Shown: positions 53,120-60,558 of the stretch, one piece after another | Numbering within the stretch: the first letter of the stretch is position 1 | Layout: every line of letters begins with the position of its first letter | DNA from: a virus | IMG/VR virus record: IMGVR_UViG_3300032242_003075 | Location: 1-64,000 of that record | DNA length: 64,000 nt | Direction: 5' to 3' (one strand) | Made by a program: the position numbers and the translations under genes | The notes under the pieces: model-generated | Seen by the model: only the letters and a program-made list of their open reading frames with translations | What the model was told of the DNA's origin: nothing | Databases searched by the model: none

Positions 53120-53609
53120 TCCTGCAATACTACAAACACTAATCGTTAATAAAACACCGGACGGTGAGTTCGGAGTCTTTACCAATGCGCAAATACACAA
53201 ACATACGACGGTTGAAATTTGTGCCTGGCTACCTATCACCAAAAAAGTCCAAATCTTACTTAAATCAAACGGCTCAAGTTTAGCCAACGCTATATTTGAA
53301 AATCCTGACGGAATGGACAGGGAAAGAGCTTTCATTGAAAAGCTGGCTGACATGGAATTACAGAAGAGATTGGACGCAGGGCTGATTAGCCAAAGTCAAT
53401 TTACCGATCTTATACTCAGTTCATTTGACCCAACTAAATTACTTCACGTAGAGTCTCATGCTCTACTTTTAGGGTTCGGTTCAATTTATCGAAGATCACA
53501 AGTATCCCCTAACCTTAATTGGGAATATGATAGTTCCTCTAAACTATACAAATTCTTTGCAGTACAAGATATTCAAGCGGGTCAAGAACTCACGTATTTT
53601 ACCAACTAA
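53112..53609 (+). CDS. SET-domain-like protein (putative protein lysine methyltransferase)
   Basis: 165 residues. The N-terminal strand set GEFGVFTNAQIHKHTTVEI (18-36) fits the opening G-x-G-V-F-A-x-x-x-I-x-x-G-x-x-I-E of SET domains. The C-terminal LLGFGSIYRRSQVSPNLNW (about 119-137) corresponds to the G-x-G-x-x-Y-N-H-S-x-x-P-N-x-x-W motif, and FFAVQDIQAGQELTYF (about 148-163) to F-x-A-x-x-D-I-x-x-G-E-E-L-x-Y-x-Y. The usual N-H is R-R and the terminal Y is F/T, so catalysis is uncertain. If active it would methylate a lysine with S-adenosylmethionine. It lies between gp47 and gp46, overlapping gp47 by 8 bases and gp46 by one, so its target may be a replication or recombination protein. Confidence 0.7.
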   Translation: MINPAILQTLIVNKTPDGEFGVFTNAQIHKHTTVEICAWLPITKKVQILLKSNGSSLANAIFENPDGMDRERAFIEKLADMELQKRLDAGLISQSQFTDLILSSFDPTKLLHVESHALLLGFGSIYRRSQVSPNLNWEYDSSSKLYKFFAVQDIQAGQELTYFTN

Positions 53610-55270
53610 TGAAGATTCACGAATTCTCATTTCGAAATATTTGCTCTTACGGCAATAAATTACAGACCTTTAAGTTTACGGATGATCCAAAGCTAATTCT
53701 TGTTCAAGGTAAGAACGGAAGCGGCAAATCCTCAATTTCCGACGCGCTGACCGTTTCGATTTACGGAAAGTCAGCGACTCGTAAGATCAAGGAAATTCCC
53801 AACCGGATCAACAAGAACGCTTACACTCACATCAAATTAACAACTTACGGCGGTAGGGAGGTCGAAATTGAACGTGGAATAGAACCTAATTTTTCAAGGG
53901 TAACGATCGACGGTGCCGATTACAATTTACCGGATAAGCGAAGGGTCGATGATTTCATTGAGGAAGAGTTAACCAAAATTCCATTCAATGTTTTCTCAAA
54001 CACAATAAGCCTATCAGTTAATGATTTTAAAAGTTTCGTTAAATTAAGTCCGGCTGACAAGCGTCAAATCATCGATAAGATATTTGGACTTGACATTGTG
54101 AATGACATGTCAAAGGTTTCAAAGGAGGAGACAAAGAAGATTAAGGGCGAAATAACTCCGCTTGAAACTTCAATCCAAAGTAATCAACGACTTTTAGAAT
54201 CTTCGGTTAATCAGCTGGAGTCACTAAAGACTGAGATAGAAGCGACCAATACTGCAAAGCTTGAGGAGTTAACTAATCAAATCACTGAATTATCTGAACA
54301 GAAAGAGACTCACCGATTGAAAGCTGGCGAATTTACAACACAGATCAATGAAATACAGAAAATCATTAGACAGCAACGTGAATCAATAGGCACGATAAGA
54401 TTAAACGTTTCTGAAATACAGAAAAAGTTGGACATTTACAGCAAAAACAAGTGTCCACATTGTTTATCTGATCTTACTGATGAACTTCACAGTCAAATTA
54501 AAGACAAGTTATTGGCTAAGAAGTCCGAGCAAGAATCTCTTGCACCAAGCATTACTGAAAAGATTTCAGAGTTTGAATCTCAATTATCTGAGGTTCAAAA
54601 CACTCAAACTTCAATCAAGAACCAGTTCTATCAAGTAGATGCTCAAATAACCTCCATTAAGCGTGAGCTATCTGAACTATCTAAACAGACATCAAATACT
54701 TCCGATAAGCATTTATCAGAAGTAATTAAAAGAATCAGAACTGAGATTCAAGACAGATCAGTTGAATTAACTGAGTGTCAAGAACGACTTAAGATCTCCC
54801 AAGAAATGGAACAAATACTCTCTGACAACGGCATGAAAAAGATGCTAATGAGTCAAATAATTCCATTGCTTAACAAGAAAATTCTTAAAACGGCTAAGGT
54901 TCTGGAGTTTAAATTTGCATTTGAGTTTGACTTGGAGTTCAATCCAATAATCACCCATTTGGGAATGCAAATTTCTCCGGATTCACTATCCGCTGGAGAA
55001 CAAAAGAAGATGAACTTAATCGTTTTATTGTGCATTCTTGAGCTTATTAAGCTTAAGCATAATAAGGTGAACGTGCTATTTCTAGATGAGATTTTTTCAT
55101 CGTTAGACGTTGACTCAATATTTAGAGTAGTTGATCTACTTAAAACTTTCTCCAAGAAGTACAATATGACAGTATTCGTCATTTCTCACGATCCTCTTCC
55201 TGAGGAATACTTCGACACCAAAATTCTGGTGGAGAATTTTGACCATTTTTCGGATTTAACGATCATTTAG
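53609..55270 (+). CDS. 46: Recombination nuclease subunit gp46 (Rad50/SbcC-like ATPase)
   Basis: 553 residues. Walker A is LVQGKNGSGKSS (31-42). Long coiled-coil arms run from about 180 to 400, broken by the zinc hook CPHC at about 281-284. The ABC signature is LSAGEQKKMN near 459-468 and Walker B is VLFLDEIFSSLD near 488-499, followed by VISHD. T4 gp46 is about the same size (560). Partner of gp47 in end resection. The start shares one base with the SET gene stop. Confidence 0.93.
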   Translation: MKIHEFSFRNICSYGNKLQTFKFTDDPKLILVQGKNGSGKSSISDALTVSIYGKSATRKIKEIPNRINKNAYTHIKLTTYGGREVEIERGIEPNFSRVTIDGADYNLPDKRRVDDFIEEELTKIPFNVFSNTISLSVNDFKSFVKLSPADKRQIIDKIFGLDIVNDMSKVSKEETKKIKGEITPLETSIQSNQRLLESSVNQLESLKTEIEATNTAKLEELTNQITELSEQKETHRLKAGEFTTQINEIQKIIRQQRESIGTIRLNVSEIQKKLDIYSKNKCPHCLSDLTDELHSQIKDKLLAKKSEQESLAPSITEKISEFESQLSEVQNTQTSIKNQFYQVDAQITSIKRELSELSKQTSNTSDKHLSEVIKRIRTEIQDRSVELTECQERLKISQEMEQILSDNGMKKMLMSQIIPLLNKKILKTAKVLEFKFAFEFDLEFNPIITHLGMQISPDSLSAGEQKKMNLIVLLCILELIKLKHNKVNVLFLDEIFSSLDVDSIFRVVDLLKTFSKKYNMTVFVISHDPLPEEYFDTKILVENFDHFSDLTII

Positions 55271-55320
55271 GTAACCTTTTTTGATTTTAGTAGTAAAAGA
55301 TAGAAAATCTTTACTCAACT

Positions 55321-56211
55321 ATGATCACCTTCAAAGCTAATTCATTTGCTGAATGTTATTCTGACTCACTTAAGTCACTTTTAGAAAATGGCTTAGTTAA
55401 TAACGCTAGGGGTACCACAAGTAAAGAATTACTGGACGTTGCCCTAGTCATTGAGGATCCGACTAAATGCCTATATTCTAATCAGGTCAGAGGTTCACAA
55501 TTAAAGTACATAGCTGCTGAATTTCTTTGGTATTATTCTGGCCGAAATGACGTAGAGTTCATTTCAAAATGGGCAAAGTTCTGGGAAACGATTCAGAATC
55601 CTGACGGTACAGCTAATTCGGCTTACGGTAACTTAATATTCACCGAGACTAACGAGCATGGGTTTTCTCAGTATCAATGGGCAATACAGAGTCTAATCAA
55701 TGACGCTAATACTCGTCAAGCAATACTTCATTTTAATAAACCTAAACACCAGAATTCTTCTAATAAGGATTTCGTTTGTACTATGTACGCGAACCTACAC
55801 ATTAGACGAAATAAGCTCTACATGAGCGTTTTCATGAGAAGCAATGATGTTATTTTGGGAACTCCGACCGACGTAGCATTTTTTTGTTCCTTACAAATGC
55901 AAATTCATTCTCATCTTAAAGAATTTTATCCGGATCTGGAACTAGGTTCGTATACACACGTTGCTAATTCCTATCATGTGTACGACCGACATTACGATCT
56001 AGTTAACAGAATGTTAGACTCTGAATTTAACCCTGAAAGTCTTCCACCGATAATTTCAGATCTAATTGAAATTGATGGAACTCAATCCAATGACTTCAAA
56101 TCAGTTTTTGATTCAATTAACTCGCCGAGCGACGACATCTTGATATTTCAGGACAGTTTTGATCTTTTAAAATGGATCTTTCTAAATCTATCCAACATTA
56201 ACCCCGAATAA
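55321..56211 (+). CDS. Thymidylate-synthase-fold enzyme, possible dCMP hydroxymethylase/methylase
   Basis: 296 residues. TS-fold landmarks: AAEFLWYYSG with Glu67, KDFVCTMYANL with catalytic Cys153, FMRSNDVILGTPTDVAFF (171-188) and NSYHVYDRH (217-225). Spacing from Cys153 to Arg173, Asp176 and residue 184 is 20, 23 and 31, the same as in E. coli ThyA (Cys146, Arg166, Asp169, Asn177). Residue 184, equivalent to ThyA Asn177, is Asp, as in T4 dCMP hydroxymethylase gp42 (Cys148, Asp179). That position selects dUMP (Asn) or dCMP (Asp). KDFVCT...IRRNKL...MRSNDV also resembles gp42 more than ThyA. Many phage relatives are labelled thymidylate synthase, so both readings are given. dCMP deaminase follows 6 nt later. 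Confidence 0.8.
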   Translation: MITFKANSFAECYSDSLKSLLENGLVNNARGTTSKELLDVALVIEDPTKCLYSNQVRGSQLKYIAAEFLWYYSGRNDVEFISKWAKFWETIQNPDGTANSAYGNLIFTETNEHGFSQYQWAIQSLINDANTRQAILHFNKPKHQNSSNKDFVCTMYANLHIRRNKLYMSVFMRSNDVILGTPTDVAFFCSLQMQIHSHLKEFYPDLELGSYTHVANSYHVYDRHYDLVNRMLDSEFNPESLPPIISDLIEIDGTQSNDFKSVFDSINSPSDDILIFQDSFDLLKWIFLNLSNINPE

Positions 56212-56217
56212 CTAATC

Positions 56218-56676
56218 ATGATGATTGATAAACAACATAAATTCGACATAGCTTACATTAAGATGGCTCAAGTTTGGTCAGAGTTGTCTTATGCAACTCG
56301 CAAAAAGGTCGGAGCTCTAATCGTCAAAAACAACACAATCATTGCCGACGGATTCAATGGAACTCCTACCGGTTTTGAAAATGAATGTGAAATTGCAATA
56401 AACCACGAGGACGGGTCCTTTATTGAATACCAAACTAAGTGGTACGTTCTACATGCTGAATCTAATGCCCTAGCTAAAGTTGCTAAATCGACCCAAAGCT
56501 CAGATGGTGCAACACTATACATCACATACTCTCCATGTCGAGAGTGCAGTAAATTGATCCTACAAGCCGGAATCAAACGAGTCGTCTATCTAGAAGAGTA
56601 TCGAGATATTTCAGGTCTTGACTTTTTAAGAAGGGCTGGTGTCGATGTAAAAAAAATAGACAGTCAATCAATATGA
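56218..56676 (+). CDS. cd: dCMP deaminase
   Basis: 152 residues. Zinc-site motifs are complete: LHAESNALAKV with His79 and Glu81, and SPCRECSKL with Cys107 and Cys110. RKKVGALIVKNNTIIADGFNGTPTGFENECE (as two parts around 29-57) matches the dCMP deaminase N-terminal pattern. It converts dCMP to dUMP and is normally regulated by dCTP/dTTP. It follows the TS-fold gene and precedes an unknown gene with ATGA overlap, a compact nucleotide-metabolism operon. Together with dUTPase it supplies dUMP for dTMP synthesis. Confidence 0.93.
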   Translation: MMIDKQHKFDIAYIKMAQVWSELSYATRKKVGALIVKNNTIIADGFNGTPTGFENECEIAINHEDGSFIEYQTKWYVLHAESNALAKVAKSTQSSDGATLYITYSPCRECSKLILQAGIKRVVYLEEYRDISGLDFLRRAGVDVKKIDSQSI

Positions 56677-57074
56677 TAGATTCAACAGATCGCCGACTTG
56701 AAATAGTCTTTGTTAGAGATCAGCGACAATTTATTCAAGTTTTTAACAAAAAACAAAAATGCGATTATTTACTTAACGTGAATAAAATAATTAGGGAAAA
56801 ATTTGAGCAAGAGATCATTGTCCCCAATAAGATTCAGTCCTTTTTAATTAATTATGAAATTAAAAAACTAATTGACAAAGCGGTAAACGTTAGGAATCGA
56901 AAGTACAATCGAATAATTTACGTAAATTCAGGATTAAGCGTTAGTAGCATAAACAATGCAATAAAATTCTTAACTCTTGCGTATGATGAGATAACGTTTG
57001 TCCCGAAGCTAATTGATACCGACTCTGATTTTAATGAACTTGCCGGAGTTGAAATCATAAAAAAAGGGCTTTAG
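56673..57074 (+). CDS. Small basic protein of unknown function
   Basis: 133 residues, starting inside the dCMP deaminase stop (ATGA). Rich in Lys, Arg, Ile and Asn (FNKKQKCDYLLNVNKIIREK, KKLIDKAVNVRNRKYNR), with strand-helix alternation that could be a small alpha/beta domain. No motif was recognised. Its TAG stop (57072-57074) lies in the loop of the terminator that ends this plus-strand block. A role in nucleotide metabolism is suggested only by position. Confidence 0.6.
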   Translation: MIDSTDRRLEIVFVRDQRQFIQVFNKKQKCDYLLNVNKIIREKFEQEIIVPNKIQSFLINYEIKKLIDKAVNVRNRKYNRIIYVNSGLSVSSINNAIKFLTLAYDEITFVPKLIDTDSDFNELAGVEIIKKGL

Positions 57075-57085
57075 AGCCCTTTTTT
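57059..57085. terminator. Bidirectional intrinsic terminator
   Basis: AAAAAAA-gggct-ttag-agccc-TTTTTT. It lies between the convergent plus-strand (ends 57074) and minus-strand (ends 57103) blocks. The stop codon of the plus-strand gene is in the loop. Confidence 0.88.
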
Positions 57086-57102
57086 ATTAGATATTAGTTT
57101 AA

Positions 57103-57492
57103 TTATGCTCGATTTATCTTAACTTGTCCAGAATAAACTTGAGAATCTTCAGGTTTATTAACATCGTCTATTAGTACAATATCAAATTCACCAGCTTTAT
57201 CCTTTCTAGTCGAGATCATTACTGCAGAATCTTTTTTTGAATTCGAAGTCATTGGCTCAATTACCTTAAAATTTCTAACCTCCTTGCTATCTTCGCTTGG
57301 TTCTCCCAATGCGGTAAATTCAAAGGACTTTCCGTCAGCAGTCGTGACTGAGATTTTGTAATTGTTGTTAGTTGGCTCAGCCGGTTTAATCGTTGTAGTT
57401 TCGACGGACTTCTGATCAATGTCTCCTGTTCCAGGCATTGCTACTGCATCCTCCTCAGATAACCATTGTTCGTATAGTTTAATCGCTCTCAT
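57103..57492 (-). CDS. Putative capsid-targeted protein with CTS-like N-terminus
   Basis: 129 residues. The N-terminus MRAIKLYEQWLSEEDA matches the CTS-like pattern (Y-x-x-W-L-x-E) and includes an L-x-E site of the kind cut by T4 prohead protease. A polar linker, then a compact beta-rich domain (YKISVTTADGKSFEFTALGE to the C-terminus) follows. Last gene of the minus-strand head/tail-tube operon, 8 nt after the acidic protein. Function unknown; packaging into the head is inferred. Confidence 0.6.
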   Translation of the reverse strand: MRAIKLYEQWLSEEDAVAMPGTGDIDQKSVETTTIKPAEPTNNNYKISVTTADGKSFEFTALGEPSEDSKEVRNFKVIEPMTSNSKKDSAVMISTRKDKAGEFDIVLIDDVNKPEDSQVYSGQVKINRA

Positions 57493-57500
57493 TAAGATGA

Positions 57501-58139
57501 TTATTCTTCGTCCTCAGGATTTTCAGATTCTTCAGAATCTTCTTCTTCTTCCTCAGCTGGAGCTTCGCTCATTCTCTTAACTGCTGTACATAGCAGTTCA
57601 GCAACTTCTTCTCTATCAATTTCCATCTTTTCTGCTATGTCAGATATAAGATCTTCGATTTCTTCTCCGAACTCATCCATTAAGTTTTCAAGTTGTTCTG
57701 CATCAACCTCAACGTCTTCCGGCGATCCTTCCATGGGCTCATCCGTTAATGGTTCATCGGTTTCAGCTTCAGCGAACATGTTGAATCCTTCACTCTCGTT
57801 TAGAAATTCTTCGAAAGTTCTGATTCTTGCGGCTTCTTCAACAGCGTCAACTGTTGCAATTGTTGGTTTTGCGTACATTGGATCAAATGGTTTTTTCTTT
57901 GACGTTCTTGAAATGAGGTCACGAGTTACCGCTTTCCAAGTTGGGTCGTAATTATGATTGAACTTTCCACCTTCAAAGTCAGCATTTCTGTCAACTACTC
58001 GTTGGTATGGTTCTAGTGATTTTCTTTTTGATTTATCGAAAGGTTCAGCTGAATTAGGTCCGCCGAATCCAGGTTTCTTTAGGTCAGAATACTTATCCAT
58101 TGAAGGATTGTCCCTGCGTTTTATGTTAAACATGTCCAT
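57501..58139 (-). CDS. Acidic head-associated protein with internal CTS-like motif
   Basis: 212 residues in two parts. Residues 1-100 are polar and basic, with no recognised fold. RIRTFEEFLNESEGF (105-119) matches the CTS-like pattern and closely resembles RIRSFKDFVTNESS in the 100-residue protein at 59831. The C-terminal 90 residues are strongly acidic (DVEVDAEQLENLMDEFGEEI, then EEEEEDSEESENPEDEE), reminiscent of scaffold or prohead core proteins such as T4 gp67/gp68, though no direct homology is claimed. It lies 19 nt downstream of the tail tube gene. Confidence 0.6.
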   Translation of the reverse strand: MDMFNIKRRDNPSMDKYSDLKKPGFGGPNSAEPFDKSKRKSLEPYQRVVDRNADFEGGKFNHNYDPTWKAVTRDLISRTSKKKPFDPMYAKPTIATVDAVEEAARIRTFEEFLNESEGFNMFAEAETDEPLTDEPMEGSPEDVEVDAEQLENLMDEFGEEIEDLISDIAEKMEIDREEVAELLCTAVKRMSEAPAEEEEEDSEESENPEDEE

Positions 58140-58158
58140 GATTTAGGATTTAATTATT

Positions 58159-58758
58159 TTATTGACCGATTCGAGTCTCTGTGTAAGAATCTGCAGAGAA
58201 CTGAACCGAAAGTTTAAGTATAGTTTCGTTAGTGTAATCCAATTCTGTCTCGGTCATTTTCTCAGGACCTATGAAGACTGGTGAGAACACAAAATCTCTA
58301 AAGATTGCACCTGCTCGGTTGAATTGAGTTACTTGAATTGAAGCTGGGTTGTTTGCCGGTCCAGCGTACGCTGACTTTAAACCTTGTCTACCGGTTAACG
58401 GGTTATAAATTAAATCAGCCCATGCTCTTAGTGCATTGTAGATGTAGTTATCGTTATTGTCGTTTAAGTTAACCTCAAAGTCAATCTTGAACTGGTGATA
58501 TGTTTGAGCAGGCTTAGCTGGAGCGTATATCCTGTCAGAGAATTTATAGTGTTGAACAATTACTCCTGAACCTGAACCTGCGTATTCCGGAAGCTTATCC
58601 ACCTTCAATACGTGTTCCAACATTAGATTGTTTCCAAATCCGATTTTTCCTGCTACTGCCGGCGGTGGTGTGATGATGACTTCAAACTGATTTAAGTAAA
58701 TCGGTTCGTATCTTCCTGGACCTGCAGTTGAATTTTTAAAATGTGGTAGACCTGCCAT
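58159..58758 (-). CDS. 19: Tail tube protein, T4 gp19-like
   Basis: 199 residues (T4 gp19 has 163). The N-terminus GRYEPIYLNQFEVIITPPP (15-33) matches tail tube proteins of T4-like phages, followed by VDKLPEYAGSGSGVIVQHYKF and a central NDNYIYNALRAWADLIYNPLTGRQG, then a C-terminal beta strand set (MTETELDYTNETILKLSVQF) typical of the tube fold, which it shares with Hcp and gpV proteins. It forms the inner tube within the gp18 sheath encoded at 40484. A late-promoter-like box lies 20 nt upstream. Confidence 0.85.
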   Translation of the reverse strand: MAGLPHFKNSTAGPGRYEPIYLNQFEVIITPPPAVAGKIGFGNNLMLEHVLKVDKLPEYAGSGSGVIVQHYKFSDRIYAPAKPAQTYHQFKIDFEVNLNDNNDNYIYNALRAWADLIYNPLTGRQGLKSAYAGPANNPASIQVTQFNRAGAIFRDFVFSPVFIGPEKMTETELDYTNETILKLSVQFSADSYTETRIGQ

Positions 58759-58777
58759 CGTATGTCTTAGTTTTTAG

Positions 58778-58785
58778 TTATTTAT
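58778..58785 (-). promoter_or_regulatory. Late-promoter-like box ATAAATAA
   Basis: The minus strand reads ACTAATAAATAACTAAAA, 20 nt before the tail tube ATG at 58758, overlapping the stop codon of the upstream gene. Confidence 0.6.
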
Positions 58786-59827
58786 TAGTGATGGTCTCAC
58801 TTTGTTTACTTGTTTTACGAGTCCTTAAACCTGACTCCCTTGCCGCAATCTCTGCCTCCAGTTTATTCTGAAGAGCTTTAATTTCAGGGGTCGTTTTATT
58901 GCCTAGCGTAATTCCAGTAGCCTTAATAACATCGGCAAAATCAATCTCAGGTTTCTCCTTTGAATAGACCGAATTTTGATCTGGCGTAAAGCTTAGTTCA
59001 ACCGAAGGTAATACCTGCACAAGTAAATTTCCTCCCAACCTGCCGCTAGCTTCGTCCGACTTAACATTAAAGTCTTCGAACTTAAACTTATGGGAAACTC
59101 CGTTAACGATTGCCTCTGCCCAAATCAGTTTGGTGTTATCAACACTTTCTCCGGAGATTACCTTAGTTAGGTTCTGTGAAACTTTATAAAGAAAGCTAAT
59201 TCCGGATGAGTACGAGCCCTTTTCTAATTGACCGTCAATGAACCTCAGCTTTTCTCCGTGCACTATTACTGTGTATTCGAAATTACCCTTGGGTGATTCT
59301 TGATTAGGCGCTTGAGTTGTAGTGCTAGTCACTTCCTCGGTTCCTTCTGGTCCACTCAATAGCTTTGGACTATTATCTATATTAGCTTTAGGTTTAGCGT
59401 CACGAATCACATCTACTTCACCTCCTCTAGCTGGAAAAGCGATTAACGACCGACCTATGTCCGAGCCTTTGACAAGCTCTCTCTTACCGGTGTTCTGTAA
59501 TGCTCTTGACGGCTGATCGCCTGATGCTAATTGTTTTGGCTGATCCGGTCCAGGTGGCAATGCTGCCTCCTTTAGGATTCCTAGCTTAGCGTCAATTATC
59601 GAATTAATCTCCATTAGTAGACCGTTTAACTGTTCCCCGGAGGTGTACTTAACGTACTTCGGAGAAGCATAGGCCGAGGTGTAAATTAGGTCAGGGTAAA
59701 CATCAGTCTCATAGATTTCGATTAATTGATCGTTTTGATTCCATTTCGGCTGTTTACCCCTGCCTAAACTCTTCCAAGTTATCTTGAATCCTATTATTGA
59801 TTCAGCTATTACGCCCTGTACTGCCAA
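58778..59827 (-). CDS. Virion-associated protein, unassigned
   Basis: 349 residues. Residues 1-85 look like a folded alpha/beta domain (GVIAESIIGFKITWKSLGRG, DLIYTSAYASPKYVKYTSGE). A Pro/Lys/Gln/Thr-rich disordered linker spans about 95-185. A second, beta-rich domain is at about 185-280 (FEYTVIVHGEKLRFIDGQLE), then a helical, basic C-terminus (IKALQNKLEAEIAARESGLR). It is directly upstream of the tail tube gene. No T4 homologue could be named. Confidence 0.6.
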   Translation of the reverse strand: MAVQGVIAESIIGFKITWKSLGRGKQPKWNQNDQLIEIYETDVYPDLIYTSAYASPKYVKYTSGEQLNGLLMEINSIIDAKLGILKEAALPPGPDQPKQLASGDQPSRALQNTGKRELVKGSDIGRSLIAFPARGGEVDVIRDAKPKANIDNSPKLLSGPEGTEEVTSTTTQAPNQESPKGNFEYTVIVHGEKLRFIDGQLEKGSYSSGISFLYKVSQNLTKVISGESVDNTKLIWAEAIVNGVSHKFKFEDFNVKSDEASGRLGGNLLVQVLPSVELSFTPDQNSVYSKEKPEIDFADVIKATGITLGNKTTPEIKALQNKLEAEIAARESGLRTRKTSKQSETITNK

Positions 59828-59830
59828 TTA

Positions 59831-60133
59831 TTATCCTATTTCTTTTTCACCCTGGAATTCCTTTCCACGATTTGATTTTTTCTTGCTAGGATCGACAGGC
59901 TTGTAGTTGGCCCAGATCTCGTTATACACTCTGCAAGAAGCTCCCATGAAGTTAACTATTCCGACGTATTTTTTACGGTCATCGCCCTTCATTTTTGAAA
60001 TTTTCTTACCTATTGTACGAGCATCGTCCAGGTCCAATTCTTCATCGTCCGACTTTCCGACCAAATCCTTTATTGAGCTTTCGTTGGTGACGAAGTCCTT
60101 AAAAGATCTAATCCTGCTATTATTTTGATCCAT
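59831..60133 (-). CDS. Small CTS-like head-associated protein
   Basis: 100 residues. The N-terminal MDQNNSRIRSFKDFVTNESS carries the F-x-x-F-V-x-x-E-type peptide almost identical to that inside the acidic protein at 57501-58139. The rest is charged, with helical segments and a basic end (KPVDPSKKKSNRGKEFQGEK). No other motif. It lies 14 nt after the basic repeat protein and 3 nt before the 349-residue gene. A role as prohead core/internal protein is inferred. Confidence 0.55.
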   Translation of the reverse strand: MDQNNSRIRSFKDFVTNESSIKDLVGKSDDEELDLDDARTIGKKISKMKGDDRKKYVGIVNFMGASCRVYNEIWANYKPVDPSKKKSNRGKEFQGEKEIG

Positions 60134-60147
60134 TAGTTAGAGTTTAA

Positions 60148-60516
60148 TTATTTCCTTGGCAATTTAGCCATCTTAGAGTCAACTTGCCTGTTGGAAGTTT
60201 TACCCTTAATTAGGATATTAGCCATCTTAGGGTCAACTTGCTTATTGGAAGCAGTTCCCCTACCCTTAGGTAAATCAGCAGTATTTGTCTTTACCGACTT
60301 TGTGATGCTCGAGCCCTTTCCTTTTGGAAGCTGTGCCATTTCAGGCTTTACTGATTTAGCGATGTTTTTACCTTTACCTTTAGGTAGCTCAGACACTTTA
60401 TTATCAACCTGTTTGGTGATTTTTGAACCTTTAGCCGGAGCTCCTTTTGAAAGTTCTTGGTCGATTGATTTCTTTTCTAAAAGAAATTCTTGGTAGCTTA
60501 ATACTGACTTAATCAT
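60148..60516 (-). CDS. Lys-rich repeat internal-protein candidate with CTS-like N-terminus
   Basis: 122 residues. The N-terminus MIKSVLSYQEFLLEKK closely matches T4 internal-protein capsid-targeting sequence MKTYQEFIAE and has an L-L-E cleavage-like site. The rest is a very basic 19-residue repeat: LPKGKG at 44-49, 63-68 and LPKGRG at 82-87, each followed by I/N-x-K-x-V. A degenerate fourth copy follows. High Lys content with few acidic residues suggests DNA binding or condensation inside the capsid, like T4 IPI-IPIII. A late-promoter-like box lies upstream. Confidence 0.65.
   Translation of the reverse strand: MIKSVLSYQEFLLEKKSIDQELSKGAPAKGSKITKQVDNKVSELPKGKGKNIAKSVKPEMAQLPKGKGSSITKSVKTNTADLPKGRGTASNKQVDPKMANILIKGKTSNRQVDSKMAKLPRK
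60190..60390 (-). repeat. Coding repeat, 57-bp period
   Basis: Encodes the 19-residue LPKGKG-containing units of the basic internal protein. Copies are diverged at the DNA level (e.g. cctttaggtagctc, ccttttggaagctg, cccttaggtaaatc), so this is an older repeat than the 54-bp array at the left end. Confidence 0.6.
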
Positions 60517-60558
60517 TCTGTTTTATTTTTTTGTTGCGTTATGCTTTATCTATGAATG

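Noticed and set aside
55291-55315. Terminator between gp46 and the TS-fold gene
   Set aside because: The hairpin agtaaaagat/atctttact has a bulge, is AT-only in its outer part and has no U-tract before the start codon; kept only as a possible regulatory element.
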